Shown here in pieces: positions 1-7,279 of a DNA stretch of 42,190 bases. The notes under the pieces were generated by a model. The model was given only the letters and a program-made list of their open reading frames with translations, had not been told where the DNA came from and made no database searches. Each line of letters begins with the position of its first letter. The first letter of the stretch is position 1. The translations under genes were made by a program, and so were the position numbers. This DNA is from Gemmatimonadaceae bacterium (lineage in GTDB: Bacteria > Gemmatimonadota > Gemmatimonadetes > Gemmatimonadales > Gemmatimonadaceae), in assembly GCA_022843265.1 (NCBI GenBank), contig JALHNZ010000004.1, forward strand, positions 102,761 through 144,950, written 5' to 3'.

Positions 1-1079
1 ATTACCGGCCATGTTACAGTGCTTGTCGCGACAGCTGTCCCCGCAGCTACCGTAGCGCGTGCCCCCGTCACGGCTACCTTCGCACCATGAATCTGTGCGA
101 ACGTCTGCACGGTGGTATAAAAGGCACCCGCTCGGATGATCGCGCAGTTTATGTCCAACTCGTCCTCGGCGCCCGCTACTAGCTGAAAGCGGTATTGGCT
201 GAGCTTGTGACCTCCCTCGGCGGACACGAGATGCTGCTCTTGTTCATCAAGCCAATCCTGGAACATCATGTCATCTTCAACGTTTGCCGCGTCCAGACCC
301 TCCATTTCGATTTCCACCGCGAGAATTGTTGCGATTGCATCGTCCGCTTCCTCGACGGTTAGCGTATCCTCGCTCAGCGCCAGCCACGAAGCAGGTGAAC
401 CTAAGTGGTTGCTCGCGTGACTGAATTGCGACACGCCATCCGCTAGTGAACTGGCGGCTACCGCAGACACCTTGTTTCGGGAACGCAGGATGGGACGCGA
501 CTTGTATGAGTACGTCACAACTAGTTCCGTTGCTTTATCGGAGCCGCGCGTTTCCAGAACCTTGGACTTGGTGATGGGCAGGCGTTTGAGTTTTGCCATC
601 GACTCTTCAACCGTCTCCGCGACCAGCGCTACAAGAATAATCCGCTGCTCAACGGTTGGTTTGAAGTATTTGCTTTTGCTAATCGCTTCAATCTGTTTTC
701 GTACCGATGTGCGTAAACTTGACAGCGAATCCGGCGTTAGCGCTGCGCCGCTCTCAGCAGTTGTTGGCGCCGCGGGTCGCTTGCTAAACATTGGCATCTC
801 GCTGCCGTTCGGCGACAATCGTTGCAGATCGCCCGTCTCTCCCACAACTGTTGGCAGTGAGATGTTCGCAGGTACATGCTGTCTTGCAACAGTCCCAATG
901 TTTGCAGGAGTGTCTGCCTGCTCGGCACACGCGGTCAATGCAAGATTCACGATTAACGCACCAACGACTCGTTGGAGCCCGCGTCTAGCGGTCGGTTGCT
1001 GACTTACCCGGTGTGCGGTGTGCGGTGTGCGGTGTGCGGTGTGCGGTGTGCGGTGTGCGGTGTGCGGTGTGCGTTTCAT
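1..1079 (-). CDS. Predicted lipoprotein of unknown function, C-terminus beyond left edge
   Basis: An open frame with no stop runs from an ATG at 1079 down to base 1 (359 codons seen). The N-terminus reads as a lipoprotein signal: a long basic n-region, a hydrophobic stretch at about residues 38-50 and a lipobox Leu-Thr-Ala-Cys with Cys51. Residues 3-23 are three copies of the heptapeptide RTPHTAH, encoded by nine 7-bp repeats. The remainder, starting Ala-Glu-Gln-Ala-Asp, is mostly helical and acidic and resembles no family I know. The only in-frame GTG between the repeat and the Cys (position 950) would leave too short a signal, so ATG 1079 is the best start. The Shine-Dalgarno match is weak. 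The gene looks less GC-rich than its neighbours, with many AAA and ATT codons, which hints at acquisition from elsewhere. Confidence 0.7.
   Translation of the reverse strand, partial: MKRTPHTAHRTPHTAHRTPHTAHRVSQQPTARRGLQRVVGALIVNLALTACAEQADTPANIGTVARQHVPANISLPTVVGETGDLQRLSPNGSEMPMFSKRPAAPTTAESGAALTPDSLSSLRTSVRKQIEAISKSKYFKPTVEQRIILVALVAETVEESMAKLKRLPITKSKVLETRGSDKATELVVTYSYKSRPILRSRNKVSAVAASSLADGVSQFSHASNHLGSPASWLALSEDTLTVEEADDAIATILAVEIEMEGLDAANVEDDMMFQDWLDEQEQHLVSAEGGHKLSQYRFQLVAGAEDELDINCAIIRAGAFYTTVQTFAQIHGAKVAVTGARATVAAGTAVATSTVTWPV
1011..1073. repeat. Nine perfect tandem copies of a 7-bp unit inside the start region of the lipoprotein gene
   Basis: Bases 1011-1073 are exactly nine repeats of gtgtgcg (plus strand). 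The array sits between codons 2 and 24 of the lipoprotein on the minus strand. Because 7 is not a multiple of 3, loss or gain of one unit shifts the frame. Both shifted frames meet a stop soon after the array, TAA at 1006-1004 in one and TAG at 987-985 in the other. At nine copies (63 bp, 21 codons) the frame is intact. Confidence 0.95.
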
Positions 1080-1105
1080 GCAGTCCCGTTGCTTCGGGTG
1101 AACCT

Positions 1106-1141
1106 GCGCAGCGTGTTAGGCCGAGCGCCTCCACGCTGCGC
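1106..1141. repeat. Inverted repeat (hairpin) upstream of the lipoprotein gene
   Basis: A perfect 10-bp stem, gcgcagcgtg (1106-1115) with cacgctgcgc (1132-1141), encloses a second small stem, aggc (1118-1121) with gcct (1127-1130). No T-run follows on either strand, so it is not an obvious intrinsic terminator. It lies about 30-60 bases before the lipoprotein start and would fall at the very start of the transcript from the promoter candidate. It could be an operator or a 5'-leader structure. Confidence 0.7.
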
Positions 1142-1145
1142 GATG

Positions 1146-1171
1146 TTCTTACACCGCAGCTACTCTGTCAA
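1146..1171 (-). promoter_or_regulatory. Weak sigma-70 type promoter candidate for the lipoprotein gene
   Basis: On the minus strand a perfect TTGACA (1171-1166) is followed, after a short 14-base spacer, by TAAGAA (1151-1146). The -35 match is exact, but the spacer is shorter than the usual 16-18, so this is only a candidate. Confidence 0.3.
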
Positions 1172-1458
1172 TAGGGACCGCAGATACTCACGACACGGTT
1201 CCCCGCACAGCAGAGTTCGCTTCGTTCCCAAGCAGGCGACTTGTTCGCAATCGTCAGTGGCGGCGTTGGCCCACTACAAGATTCAAGACTCTTCTTCATG
1301 ACAACCAAGCATGCGGAACGCCTACTTCCGCTCGGTGAGCTACTCAACGGGCCATATGTTACGAATATTCGTCATCGTCGCGCGAAGACCTTCCAGTTTG
1401 CGGTGGCGTTCAACAAAGAGTTTGAGATGGCGTAGTGCGTCCAGCTGCGCGTGGTGCT

Positions 1459-2211
1459 TCAGTGCAATTGAAGTACCACGCGGGCACCAAGCGCGGTGCC
1501 CCAGCGTCCCGGTGCACGTTCTTCAGCACCCACACCAAACTCCACCAGATACTTGTTCGCCAACGCCGCTTGCAGCTGCGGCATGATTAACCGTTGGCGA
1601 CGATCCGCAGCACCGAGCACGAGGTTTGTTTCGACGCCCAGAATGATGCGTGGCGATGCCTCATAGAACAGGCTGGTGTTTTGCACTGGCTGCACGACGA
1701 TGTCCTCACCGAACGCGCTGCGGCGCGCGCCCGTCATTGAGAACAGCGTCACGCGCGCTGAGGGCCGGAACCCCGCGAGGTACAACGCGTCGGCTCGCCA
1801 GCTGTCATCGGCGCGCACGAGCTGCGCAATCACTTGCCACCCGTGCTGAAATCGACCGCTTGCACTGGGTGTCAGGGTGCCCTGCAACGCGGCTTTATAT
1901 GTTTTGAGCTGGCCGTTCTCAAACGGCAACTCCGCTTCAATTGCCAACCCATCACGAAACGCCCATTCGATTTCGGGCGCCCAGGCCAGCGGTGCCCCCC
2001 GCTGCGTGGATTGTTGGACGAGCGTGTTTATCTCGAGCTCGCCCCGTTTGGCACCGAGGGGCCGAACCAGATCGAAGATCATGGGCTCCGGCATCGGTTT
2101 GGGGTGAGCATGCGCGGATTCCTGCGCGATGACCTCGGTGGTCAGTGCACCGGGCAACAGCAGGCCGACGAGCGCGGCGCGACCAATAAGGGAACGAAGA
2201 ACAGCGACCAT
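1459..2211 (-). CDS. Exported envelope protein, probably an outer-membrane barrel
   Basis: The 250-residue protein starts with a hydrophobic signal peptide (about residues 1-30, ending Val-Ile-Ala-Gln) followed by a His/Pro-rich stretch. The rest alternates short amphipathic strands with turns, as expected of an outer-membrane beta-barrel, with wording such as EWAFRDGLAIEAELPFENG that recurs in transporter-like envelope proteins. The open frame continues upstream to 2364, but the signal peptide places the start at 2211. A -24/-12 promoter candidate at 2278-2293 also lies inside the longer version. It is divergent from a sensor kinase / NtrC-type regulator operon and is a natural target of that system. 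The substrate is unknown. Confidence 0.65.
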   Translation of the reverse strand: MVAVLRSLIGRAALVGLLLPGALTTEVIAQESAHAHPKPMPEPMIFDLVRPLGAKRGELEINTLVQQSTQRGAPLAWAPEIEWAFRDGLAIEAELPFENGQLKTYKAALQGTLTPSASGRFQHGWQVIAQLVRADDSWRADALYLAGFRPSARVTLFSMTGARRSAFGEDIVVQPVQNTSLFYEASPRIILGVETNLVLGAADRRQRLIMPQLQAALANKYLVEFGVGAEERAPGRWGTALGARVVLQLH

Positions 2212-2277
2212 TGGGATTGGGATCGATATACGGAGCGTGAAACGCCACAGAGCGGCGGATGAGGATGTCCCACCAGG

Positions 2278-2293
2278 TGCAAGCGCCGCGCCG
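2278..2293 (-). promoter_or_regulatory. Sigma-54 (-24/-12) promoter candidate for the envelope protein gene
   Basis: Read on the minus strand, 2293-2278 is CGGCGCGGCGCTTGCA. Against the sigma-54 consensus TGGCACGNNNNTTGCW it keeps the GG and GC dinucleotides exactly 10 bases apart, and 10 of 12 specified positions match. Transcription would start near 2267, giving a leader of about 55 bases before the ATG at 2211. The NtrC-type activator encoded next door is what such a promoter needs. High GC raises the chance of a random match. Confidence 0.5.
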
Positions 2294-2318
2294 ATCCTCG
2301 CCCTGTACGTAAGTCGTT

Positions 2319-2340
2319 GATCGGCAATCGCTTGCTGATC
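2319..2340. promoter_or_regulatory. Imperfect 22-bp palindrome, possible activator binding site
   Basis: GATCGGCAATC followed by GCTTGCTGATC is symmetric at 18 of 22 positions. It lies in the divergent region, 26-47 bp upstream of the -24/-12 candidate. The Fis-type helix-turn-helix of the neighbouring regulator would bind a dyad of this kind. The location is closer than usual for a sigma-54 enhancer, so the call is tentative. Confidence 0.35.
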
Positions 2341-2378
2341 GCCGAGTCGCTCGCGAGAGCGCATGTGCCCGGGTACTA

Positions 2379-2407
2379 TTGTCTCACATGTGCATTTTTG
2401 TCATATT
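2379..2407 (+). promoter_or_regulatory. Sigma-70 type promoter candidate for the kinase/regulator operon
   Basis: TTGTCT (2379-2384) and CATATT (2402-2407) are 17 bp apart, each matching the consensus at 4 of 6 bases, in a locally AT-rich patch. The proposed ATG at 2414 is only 7 bases after the -10, so the transcript would be leaderless or nearly so, in keeping with the poor ribosome binding site. Confidence 0.4.
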
Positions 2408-2413
2408 TTAGGG

Positions 2414-3928
2414 ATGCGCGCGTCCACCTCGACGAGGATTTCCATCGCCATTGGCATGGCCGTCCTCGCCACCCTCGCTGTGTCGGGCTACGAGCAGCTG
2501 CGACGTGAGGAGCGGGACCTGCGAACCGTCGCGGAACGCGAACTGCGCGTCCTGGGGACAGTCGTCGAAATCGCCGTGGCCAACGCCCTCCGCGATGCCC
2601 AGCTTGGCGATGTGTACGAAACGCTCGACTCACTGCACCGCATTGATCCTGCCTTACGAATTGAGATGACTGACCTGCTCGGCGCACCGCTGGTCGCAGT
2701 TCGCGCCGACAGCGCGCTCGCTCTCCACGCCGCCCCCGAGTCGTTCGGCAACTGGCGAGATTCCGTGCAAGGCGCGATTGGCGAAGTGCGTGCCGAGCAG
2801 CGTTCAGCGCTGCGCGAGTTGGGTCCCAACGGGCGGTCCGCACTGCTGCTGGTGCAGCCTTTACGGGCCGACATCGCCTCGGCGCCGACGGGCGTTCTCC
2901 TGCTCACGCGCTCGCTACGAGATCTCGGCCGAGATCTTCGGGTCACGCAGTTCGCGCTGTTGGCCTCATTGCTTGTGGCAGCCCTCGCCGTGCTGTGGAT
3001 TGGCAAGATCGCTGGCCAGCGCTATGTCACGGCCCCGCTTGATGCGCTCGGTGCCGCCATGCGCGAGGTGCGCGGCGGTGACGGTGCGGTGCGCGTGTCG
3101 GCGCCTCACCGCGACGAAGTGGGTGATTTGGCGGCCGAGTTCAACGCGATGGTCGCCGCGGTTGCAGAAGCCCGACAGCGTCTGGAGCAAGAGATTGAAG
3201 CCCGCATGGCCCTCGAACACGGCCTGCAGCATGTCGACAAGCTGGTGACGGTTGGTCAACTCGCCTCTGGATTGGCGCACGAAATCGGCTCTCCGTTGCA
3301 AGTATTGCACGGCCGTGCCATGGCGCTGCGCGATCGTGCAACGGAAACGCATGACGTGCAACGTCAGGCCGCGATACTCGTCACGCAGACCGAGCGCATT
3401 ATTCGGATCGTTGAACAACTGCTCAGCTTTGGTCGCCGTCTGCCGTTGGCCGTCGAACCGCAGGATTTGCGATCGGTGGTGAGCGCAATGGTCGAGTTTA
3501 TCGAGCCCACAGCGCGCCGCCGTGGCATCGCGGTCGCGTTCAACGCTGATGACGTACTGCCACTCGTCGCCGTTGATTCGGATCGCATGCAGCAAGTCAC
3601 GCTGAACCTGCTGACAAACGCACTGCGTGCCACCGATCGGGGAGGTGCGGTGACAGTTTCTGTGCGGCGGGCGGCGAGTGCGAACGACAACGTGCACGAG
3701 AGCGTCGCACTCACCATATCAGATACCGGTTGCGGTATTTCACGTGAAGTGCAAGCACGTCTCTTCGAACCCTTTTTCACCACGGCGGCTAGCGAAGGTG
3801 GTGCCGGCCTTGGGTTGGCCGTCGCGCGCAGCATTGTGATCGAACACGGTGGCCAGATTACGGTAGAGTCAACAGAAGGACAGGGCAGCCGCTTCGTGGT
3901 GACACTCCCGGGGGTGGCGCATGGCTGA
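2414..3928 (+). CDS. Membrane sensor histidine kinase (NtrB/ZraS-like)
   Basis: The sensor of a two-component system (504 aa from ATG 2414; an upstream ATG at 2363 would add 17 residues before the first membrane helix). It has TM1 at about residues 7-25, a periplasmic sensor region of about 150 residues, TM2 at about 178-198, a HAMP domain with the linker Asp-Glu-Val-Gly, then HisKA with AHEIGSPL (phospho-acceptor His289). The ATPase domain follows, with the N-box LNLLTNALRA, DTGCGIS and a glycine-rich GAGLGLAVARS. The H-box sequence and the NtrC-type partner place it with NtrB/ZraS-like kinases. The stop overlaps the regulator start by 8 bases, so the two are translated together. The signal sensed is unknown. 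Confidence 0.93.
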   Translation: MRASTSTRISIAIGMAVLATLAVSGYEQLRREERDLRTVAERELRVLGTVVEIAVANALRDAQLGDVYETLDSLHRIDPALRIEMTDLLGAPLVAVRADSALALHAAPESFGNWRDSVQGAIGEVRAEQRSALRELGPNGRSALLLVQPLRADIASAPTGVLLLTRSLRDLGRDLRVTQFALLASLLVAALAVLWIGKIAGQRYVTAPLDALGAAMREVRGGDGAVRVSAPHRDEVGDLAAEFNAMVAAVAEARQRLEQEIEARMALEHGLQHVDKLVTVGQLASGLAHEIGSPLQVLHGRAMALRDRATETHDVQRQAAILVTQTERIIRIVEQLLSFGRRLPLAVEPQDLRSVVSAMVEFIEPTARRRGIAVAFNADDVLPLVAVDSDRMQQVTLNLLTNALRATDRGGAVTVSVRRAASANDNVHESVALTISDTGCGISREVQARLFEPFFTTAASEGGAGLGLAVARSIVIEHGGQITVESTEGQGSRFVVTLPGVAHG

Positions 3929-5309
3929 CGTGTTTACCACGTCACACGAACAGACGCACCGCACATCGCTGGTCGCGCGCCTGCTCGTTGTCGACGACGA
4001 AGCGCCAGTAGTGGAGTTCCTTGTCGAACAGCTTCGTGCACAGGGCTACGACGTGGATGGACTCACGTCGGCTCGTGAGGCGCTCGGCGCTGTGCAGCGA
4101 CAGGCGTACGATCTCGTGATCAGTGACATTGAGATGCCGGAGCTACGAGGCACTGAATTACTGCTCGCCATACAGCAGGTGCGCTCAGATCAGCTGGTCC
4201 TGTTGATTACCGCCTTTGGCAGCGTCGATGTCGCGGTGCAAGCGGTTCGAGCGGGCGCGTGCGATTTCCTGGCCAAGCCGTTTCCAATTCAAGCGCTGCT
4301 ACAAGCCGTGGAGCGTGCGCTGCGCGAACGCGTGTTGCGTCGCGAGGTCATCCGGTTGCGTCGCACGCAACCGCTCGCAGCGTCCGGCGAGTTGGTGGCG
4401 CGAAGTGTCGCGATGCAGCGTGCGATTACCCTCGCAACACGCGCCGCACGTAGTGATACTACCATTCTGCTCACGGGGGAGACAGGTACTGGCAAGGGCG
4501 CGCTGGCGCGATTGATCCACGCAGAAAGCGCTCGACACGCACGACCCTTTGTCGCCGTCAACTGTGGAGCACTTCCCGCGCCACTCGCGGAAGCCGAACT
4601 GTTTGGTGTGCGACGTGGTGCATTTACTGATGCTCGCGAGAGTCGCGCTGGCATGCTGGTGGCGGCGAATGACGGGACGCTGTTTCTCGACGAAGTGGGC
4701 GACCTCTCGCTTGATGTGCAGGTCAAGCTGCTTCAGGCACTCGAAGAAGGGCGCGTGCGTCCGCTTGGCGGAACGAGCGAAGTGAAGACGAACGCGCGAG
4801 TGCTGGCGGCAACGAATCGTTCGCTGGAAACTTTGTTGCGCGAAGGACGATTTCGACCTGATCTGTACTATCGATTGAATGTTGTGCGCATTGAGCTGCC
4901 ACCGCTTCGTGATCGGCGCGAAGATATCGTACCACTCATTGATCTGTTTCTCGCCCGTGCGGCGGGGTCTGGTCCGGTCGTTGGCGTCTCGAGCGCCGCG
5001 ATGCGCCGTCTGATGGAATATCCGTGGCCCGGCAATGTGCGCGAGCTTGCCAACGTGATCGCGCGCGCCGTGGCATTGTGCGAACACGATGTCATTCTGC
5101 CGGAAGATTTGGGGCTGACCGCGGTCGGTGACCTTGAGCATTCAGCGACCGACGTCTTGCGGGGCGAAATGATCAACAATCTTCGCTTGGAAACTGTCGA
5201 GCTGGCGCACATACGCCGCGTGCTCGCCGCCCATGACGGCAACAAAGCGGCCGCCGCCCGCGCGCTCGGCATTAACCGCCGCACGCTGGATCGCAAACTG
5301 CAGGTGTAG
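3921..5309 (+). CDS. NtrC-family sigma-54-dependent response regulator
   Basis: 462 residues in three parts. The receiver domain (about 18-135) has Asp25/Asp26, the phosphorylation site Asp69 (in VISDIEMPE), Thr97 and Lys119. The AAA+ domain (about 150-385) has Walker A GETGTGKG at 186-193 and Walker B LFLDEVG near 254-260. The C-terminal Fis-type helix-turn-helix has NKAAAARALGINRRTL. The sigma-54 contact loop reads GAFTDA (233-238) instead of the classical GAFTGA. It is co-transcribed with the kinase and probably activates the divergent envelope gene, which has a -24/-12 promoter candidate. Confidence 0.94.
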   Translation: MADVFTTSHEQTHRTSLVARLLVVDDEAPVVEFLVEQLRAQGYDVDGLTSAREALGAVQRQAYDLVISDIEMPELRGTELLLAIQQVRSDQLVLLITAFGSVDVAVQAVRAGACDFLAKPFPIQALLQAVERALRERVLRREVIRLRRTQPLAASGELVARSVAMQRAITLATRAARSDTTILLTGETGTGKGALARLIHAESARHARPFVAVNCGALPAPLAEAELFGVRRGAFTDARESRAGMLVAANDGTLFLDEVGDLSLDVQVKLLQALEEGRVRPLGGTSEVKTNARVLAATNRSLETLLREGRFRPDLYYRLNVVRIELPPLRDRREDIVPLIDLFLARAAGSGPVVGVSSAAMRRLMEYPWPGNVRELANVIARAVALCEHDVILPEDLGLTAVGDLEHSATDVLRGEMINNLRLETVELAHIRRVLAAHDGNKAAAARALGINRRTLDRKLQV

Positions 5310-5355
5310 CGAGGCGGCGTGTCGTCACAATCCGTGGCGCGCTGTGGGATCGTGC

Positions 5356-5757
5356 TCAACTCATGAGTCGACCGAGCATGAACAGGCAGACAAACCAGAG
5401 GAGCACGAGCGCGGATGCCGAGCCGGCAATCGCGGCAATGCGTCGAACGGGCCACCAGGCGGAACGCGCGGAATAGTCCGGCACGACCTCGTCGCTGTCG
5501 ACGTCGCGCACCACATCGCGGGTCCGCCGCACCGCGACACTCCAGAGCGTGTGCAACAGCACCGTGGCCATTCCGGCCGTGGCGATACCCCAGCCCCTCG
5601 GAAACCACACCAGCAGCGCCGCGTTGATGGCCACGCCCACGACGAGCTGACCGAACAACCATTGCGGCGAGTTGGTCAGCGCGCGCGTACGAAGCAACTC
5701 GCCGACTGAAGCGTTTGCGTCGTCTTGTGCGGCCAGCGCCGACTGCGGCTGTATCAT
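5356..5757 (-). CDS. Small membrane protein, three transmembrane helices
   Basis: 133 residues from ATG 5757, preceded by a good ribosome binding site GGAGG 8 bases upstream; the frame extends to 5841 but that part is basic and poorly coding. Membrane helices lie at about residues 33-52, 56-76 and 107-128, with a charged Asp/Arg loop between the second and third. The Arg-rich segment between the helices resembles small 2TM-domain proteins, but I cannot assign a family. It is convergent with the regulator gene and divergent from the M20 peptidase gene. Confidence 0.6.
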   Translation of the reverse strand: MIQPQSALAAQDDANASVGELLRTRALTNSPQWLFGQLVVGVAINAALLVWFPRGWGIATAGMATVLLHTLWSVAVRRTRDVVRDVDSDEVVPDYSARSAWWPVRRIAAIAGSASALVLLWFVCLFMLGRLMS

Positions 5758-5854
5758 CGTGGCGACCTCCACGAGATGGAACGGGTGGGGATGTTGGATG
5801 AACGTGTGTAATCCTAACCCCCGACCTCGGGCCTTGGTCACGTCGGGAGAAGCA

Positions 5855-5870
5855 CTTGATGACGATCAAG
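5855..5870. promoter_or_regulatory. Small palindrome between divergent genes
   Basis: CTTGAT (5855-5860) and ATCAAG (5865-5870) form a perfect 6-bp inverted repeat around GACG. It sits between the divergent starts at 5757 and 5979 and could be an operator. Nothing else supports it. Confidence 0.25.
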
Positions 5871-5978
5871 CGGCAGATTTACTGACTGTCGGGGTCCTCC
5901 ACTAGCCCGCGCGCAGCAACACGTGACATGTTCAGAGCGACCGAGCATCTACGTGTCCCTCTCGCCGTACTCCGCCTC

Positions 5979-7274
5979 ATGCGATTTCTTCGCCCGCTGT
6001 TCGTTGCAGCCGTCGCCTTCGTTGCCGCCGCGCCGCTCTCCGCCCAGACCTATCCCACGAGCTGGGACCCGGCCATTATGCAGCGCGCCGATGTGAAAGC
6101 CGCGCTCACCATGTTTGAGCAGCGCTTTCCTCAGCAGCGCGACGAGTGGATTCGGCTTACCGAAATCCCCGGCAAGTCCAAACTCGAACAGGCACGTGGC
6201 GCGTACGTAAAGCGCGTCTTTGAAGAAGAAGGATTGACTGTGTCTGTCGACTCAATCGGCAATGTAACCGGCGTGCGCAAAGGCACCGGCGGCGGACCAA
6301 CGATTGCCATCGCGGCGCATATGGATGTGGTATTCGCACCAGAAACCAATACCAAGGTTCGCGTAGTCGGTGACACGCTCTTTGCGCCCGGCATCGGCGA
6401 CAACACCGCGTCGGTAGCGAACATGCTCGCCACACTGCGCGTAATGAACGCCACGAAGTTCACCAGCAAGGGCGACATCATTTTCATCGGCACGACGCAG
6501 GAAGAGCTCGGCCTCAAGGGCATGGAATACTGGCTCGAACACAATGCCGCGCCGGATCTGCTCATCGTGCCTGATGGTCAGTATGGGGTGGTGAGCTACG
6601 GTGCACTCGGCATTTACTGGACCAAGTACGTGTTCACGAGTCCGGGCGCACACACGCTGGCGTCACGCGGACGTCCCACGCCGGTGCGCGCGCTTGCCGC
6701 GGCGATCGACCGTTTGTACGCGCTGCAGTTTGCCCCGTTGCCAGACGGCGCCGTGATGAACATTGGTCAGGTGCGCGGCGGCGAGATTTTCAACGCGGTG
6801 CCGCAGGAAGTGTACTTCACAGTCGACCTGCGCAGCCCGGATCCGCGTTTGCTCGACTCACTGGATGCGCACATCACGAAGATCGTGCAGTCGGTGGCGG
6901 ACTCACAGAAGGTTGGGCTTCGTGTGGAGATTGACCAGAAGAGCCGCGCCGGCGGTACAGAAAAGCAACTTGAAGGCGCACGCGCACACCCGATTGTGCA
7001 AACGGCCATCGATATCAACCGTGCGCTCGGCATCAGCGTTGGCATGCCCGGTGCGCGCGAGGCCGTGCCCACTGGCGCCACAGATGCCAACTCGGGTGTG
7101 GTGCGAAAGATTCCGAGCATTGCCATTGGCGGTTCCAAAGCCACGGGCGCGCATCAACTCACGGAGCACGCGATTGCATCGAGCGCATTGCCGAGCACCA
7201 AGTTGTTGTACTTGCTCACCGCAACGTTCGCGGATGGCGTGAAGACCGTGCCACCCGCACGCATCGTGCCGTAG
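5979..7274 (+). CDS. Secreted M20-family metallopeptidase
   Basis: 431 residues from ATG 5979, chosen because it begins a clean signal peptide ending at Ala-Pro-Leu-Ser-Ala-Gln; an ATG at 5928 in the same frame would add 17 residues. The M20 zinc-peptidase signature is complete: His114 and Asp116 in AAHMDVV, the bridging Asp141 in GIGDNTAS, the catalytic Glu175-Glu176 in TQEELG, Asp199 in VPDG, and a C-terminal His in GAHQLTEHA. Between them is the small dimerisation domain (about 205-320). Family members hydrolyse di- or tripeptides or acylated amino acids. This one would act outside the cytoplasm. Confidence 0.9.
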   Translation: MRFLRPLFVAAVAFVAAAPLSAQTYPTSWDPAIMQRADVKAALTMFEQRFPQQRDEWIRLTEIPGKSKLEQARGAYVKRVFEEEGLTVSVDSIGNVTGVRKGTGGGPTIAIAAHMDVVFAPETNTKVRVVGDTLFAPGIGDNTASVANMLATLRVMNATKFTSKGDIIFIGTTQEELGLKGMEYWLEHNAAPDLLIVPDGQYGVVSYGALGIYWTKYVFTSPGAHTLASRGRPTPVRALAAAIDRLYALQFAPLPDGAVMNIGQVRGGEIFNAVPQEVYFTVDLRSPDPRLLDSLDAHITKIVQSVADSQKVGLRVEIDQKSRAGGTEKQLEGARAHPIVQTAIDINRALGISVGMPGAREAVPTGATDANSGVVRKIPSIAIGGSKATGAHQLTEHAIASSALPSTKLLYLLTATFADGVKTVPPARIVP

Positions 7275-7279
7275 CCGGA

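Larger units (their letters stand above)
1080..1458. other. 379-bp intergenic region with hairpin and promoter candidate
   Basis: No convincing gene. Its recognisable contents lie near the lipoprotein end: the hairpin at 1106-1141 and the promoter candidate at 1146-1171, both described separately. The part from about 1180 to 1458 shows nothing I can name apart from a 40-codon minus-strand open frame without a standard start codon. Confidence 0.6.

Noticed and set aside
1106-1141. Integron attC-like site, because gttaggc lies in the hairpin
   Set aside because: The gttaggc block lies inside the stem-loop without a partner block at the other end, and there is no integrase.
472-1301. Plus-strand open frames at 472-1002 and 972-1301, the latter with a Cys/Val/Arg-rich repeat
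   Set aside because: They are antisense to the lipoprotein gene, and the repeat peptide only reflects the 7-bp tandem units.
1300-1470. Small frames on both strands at about 1300-1470, one on the minus strand reading like a helical 40-residue peptide
   Set aside because: The minus-strand frame has no ATG, GTG or TTG start, only CTG or ATT; the plus-strand one has no ribosome binding site. Possibly a gene remnant, not supported as a gene.
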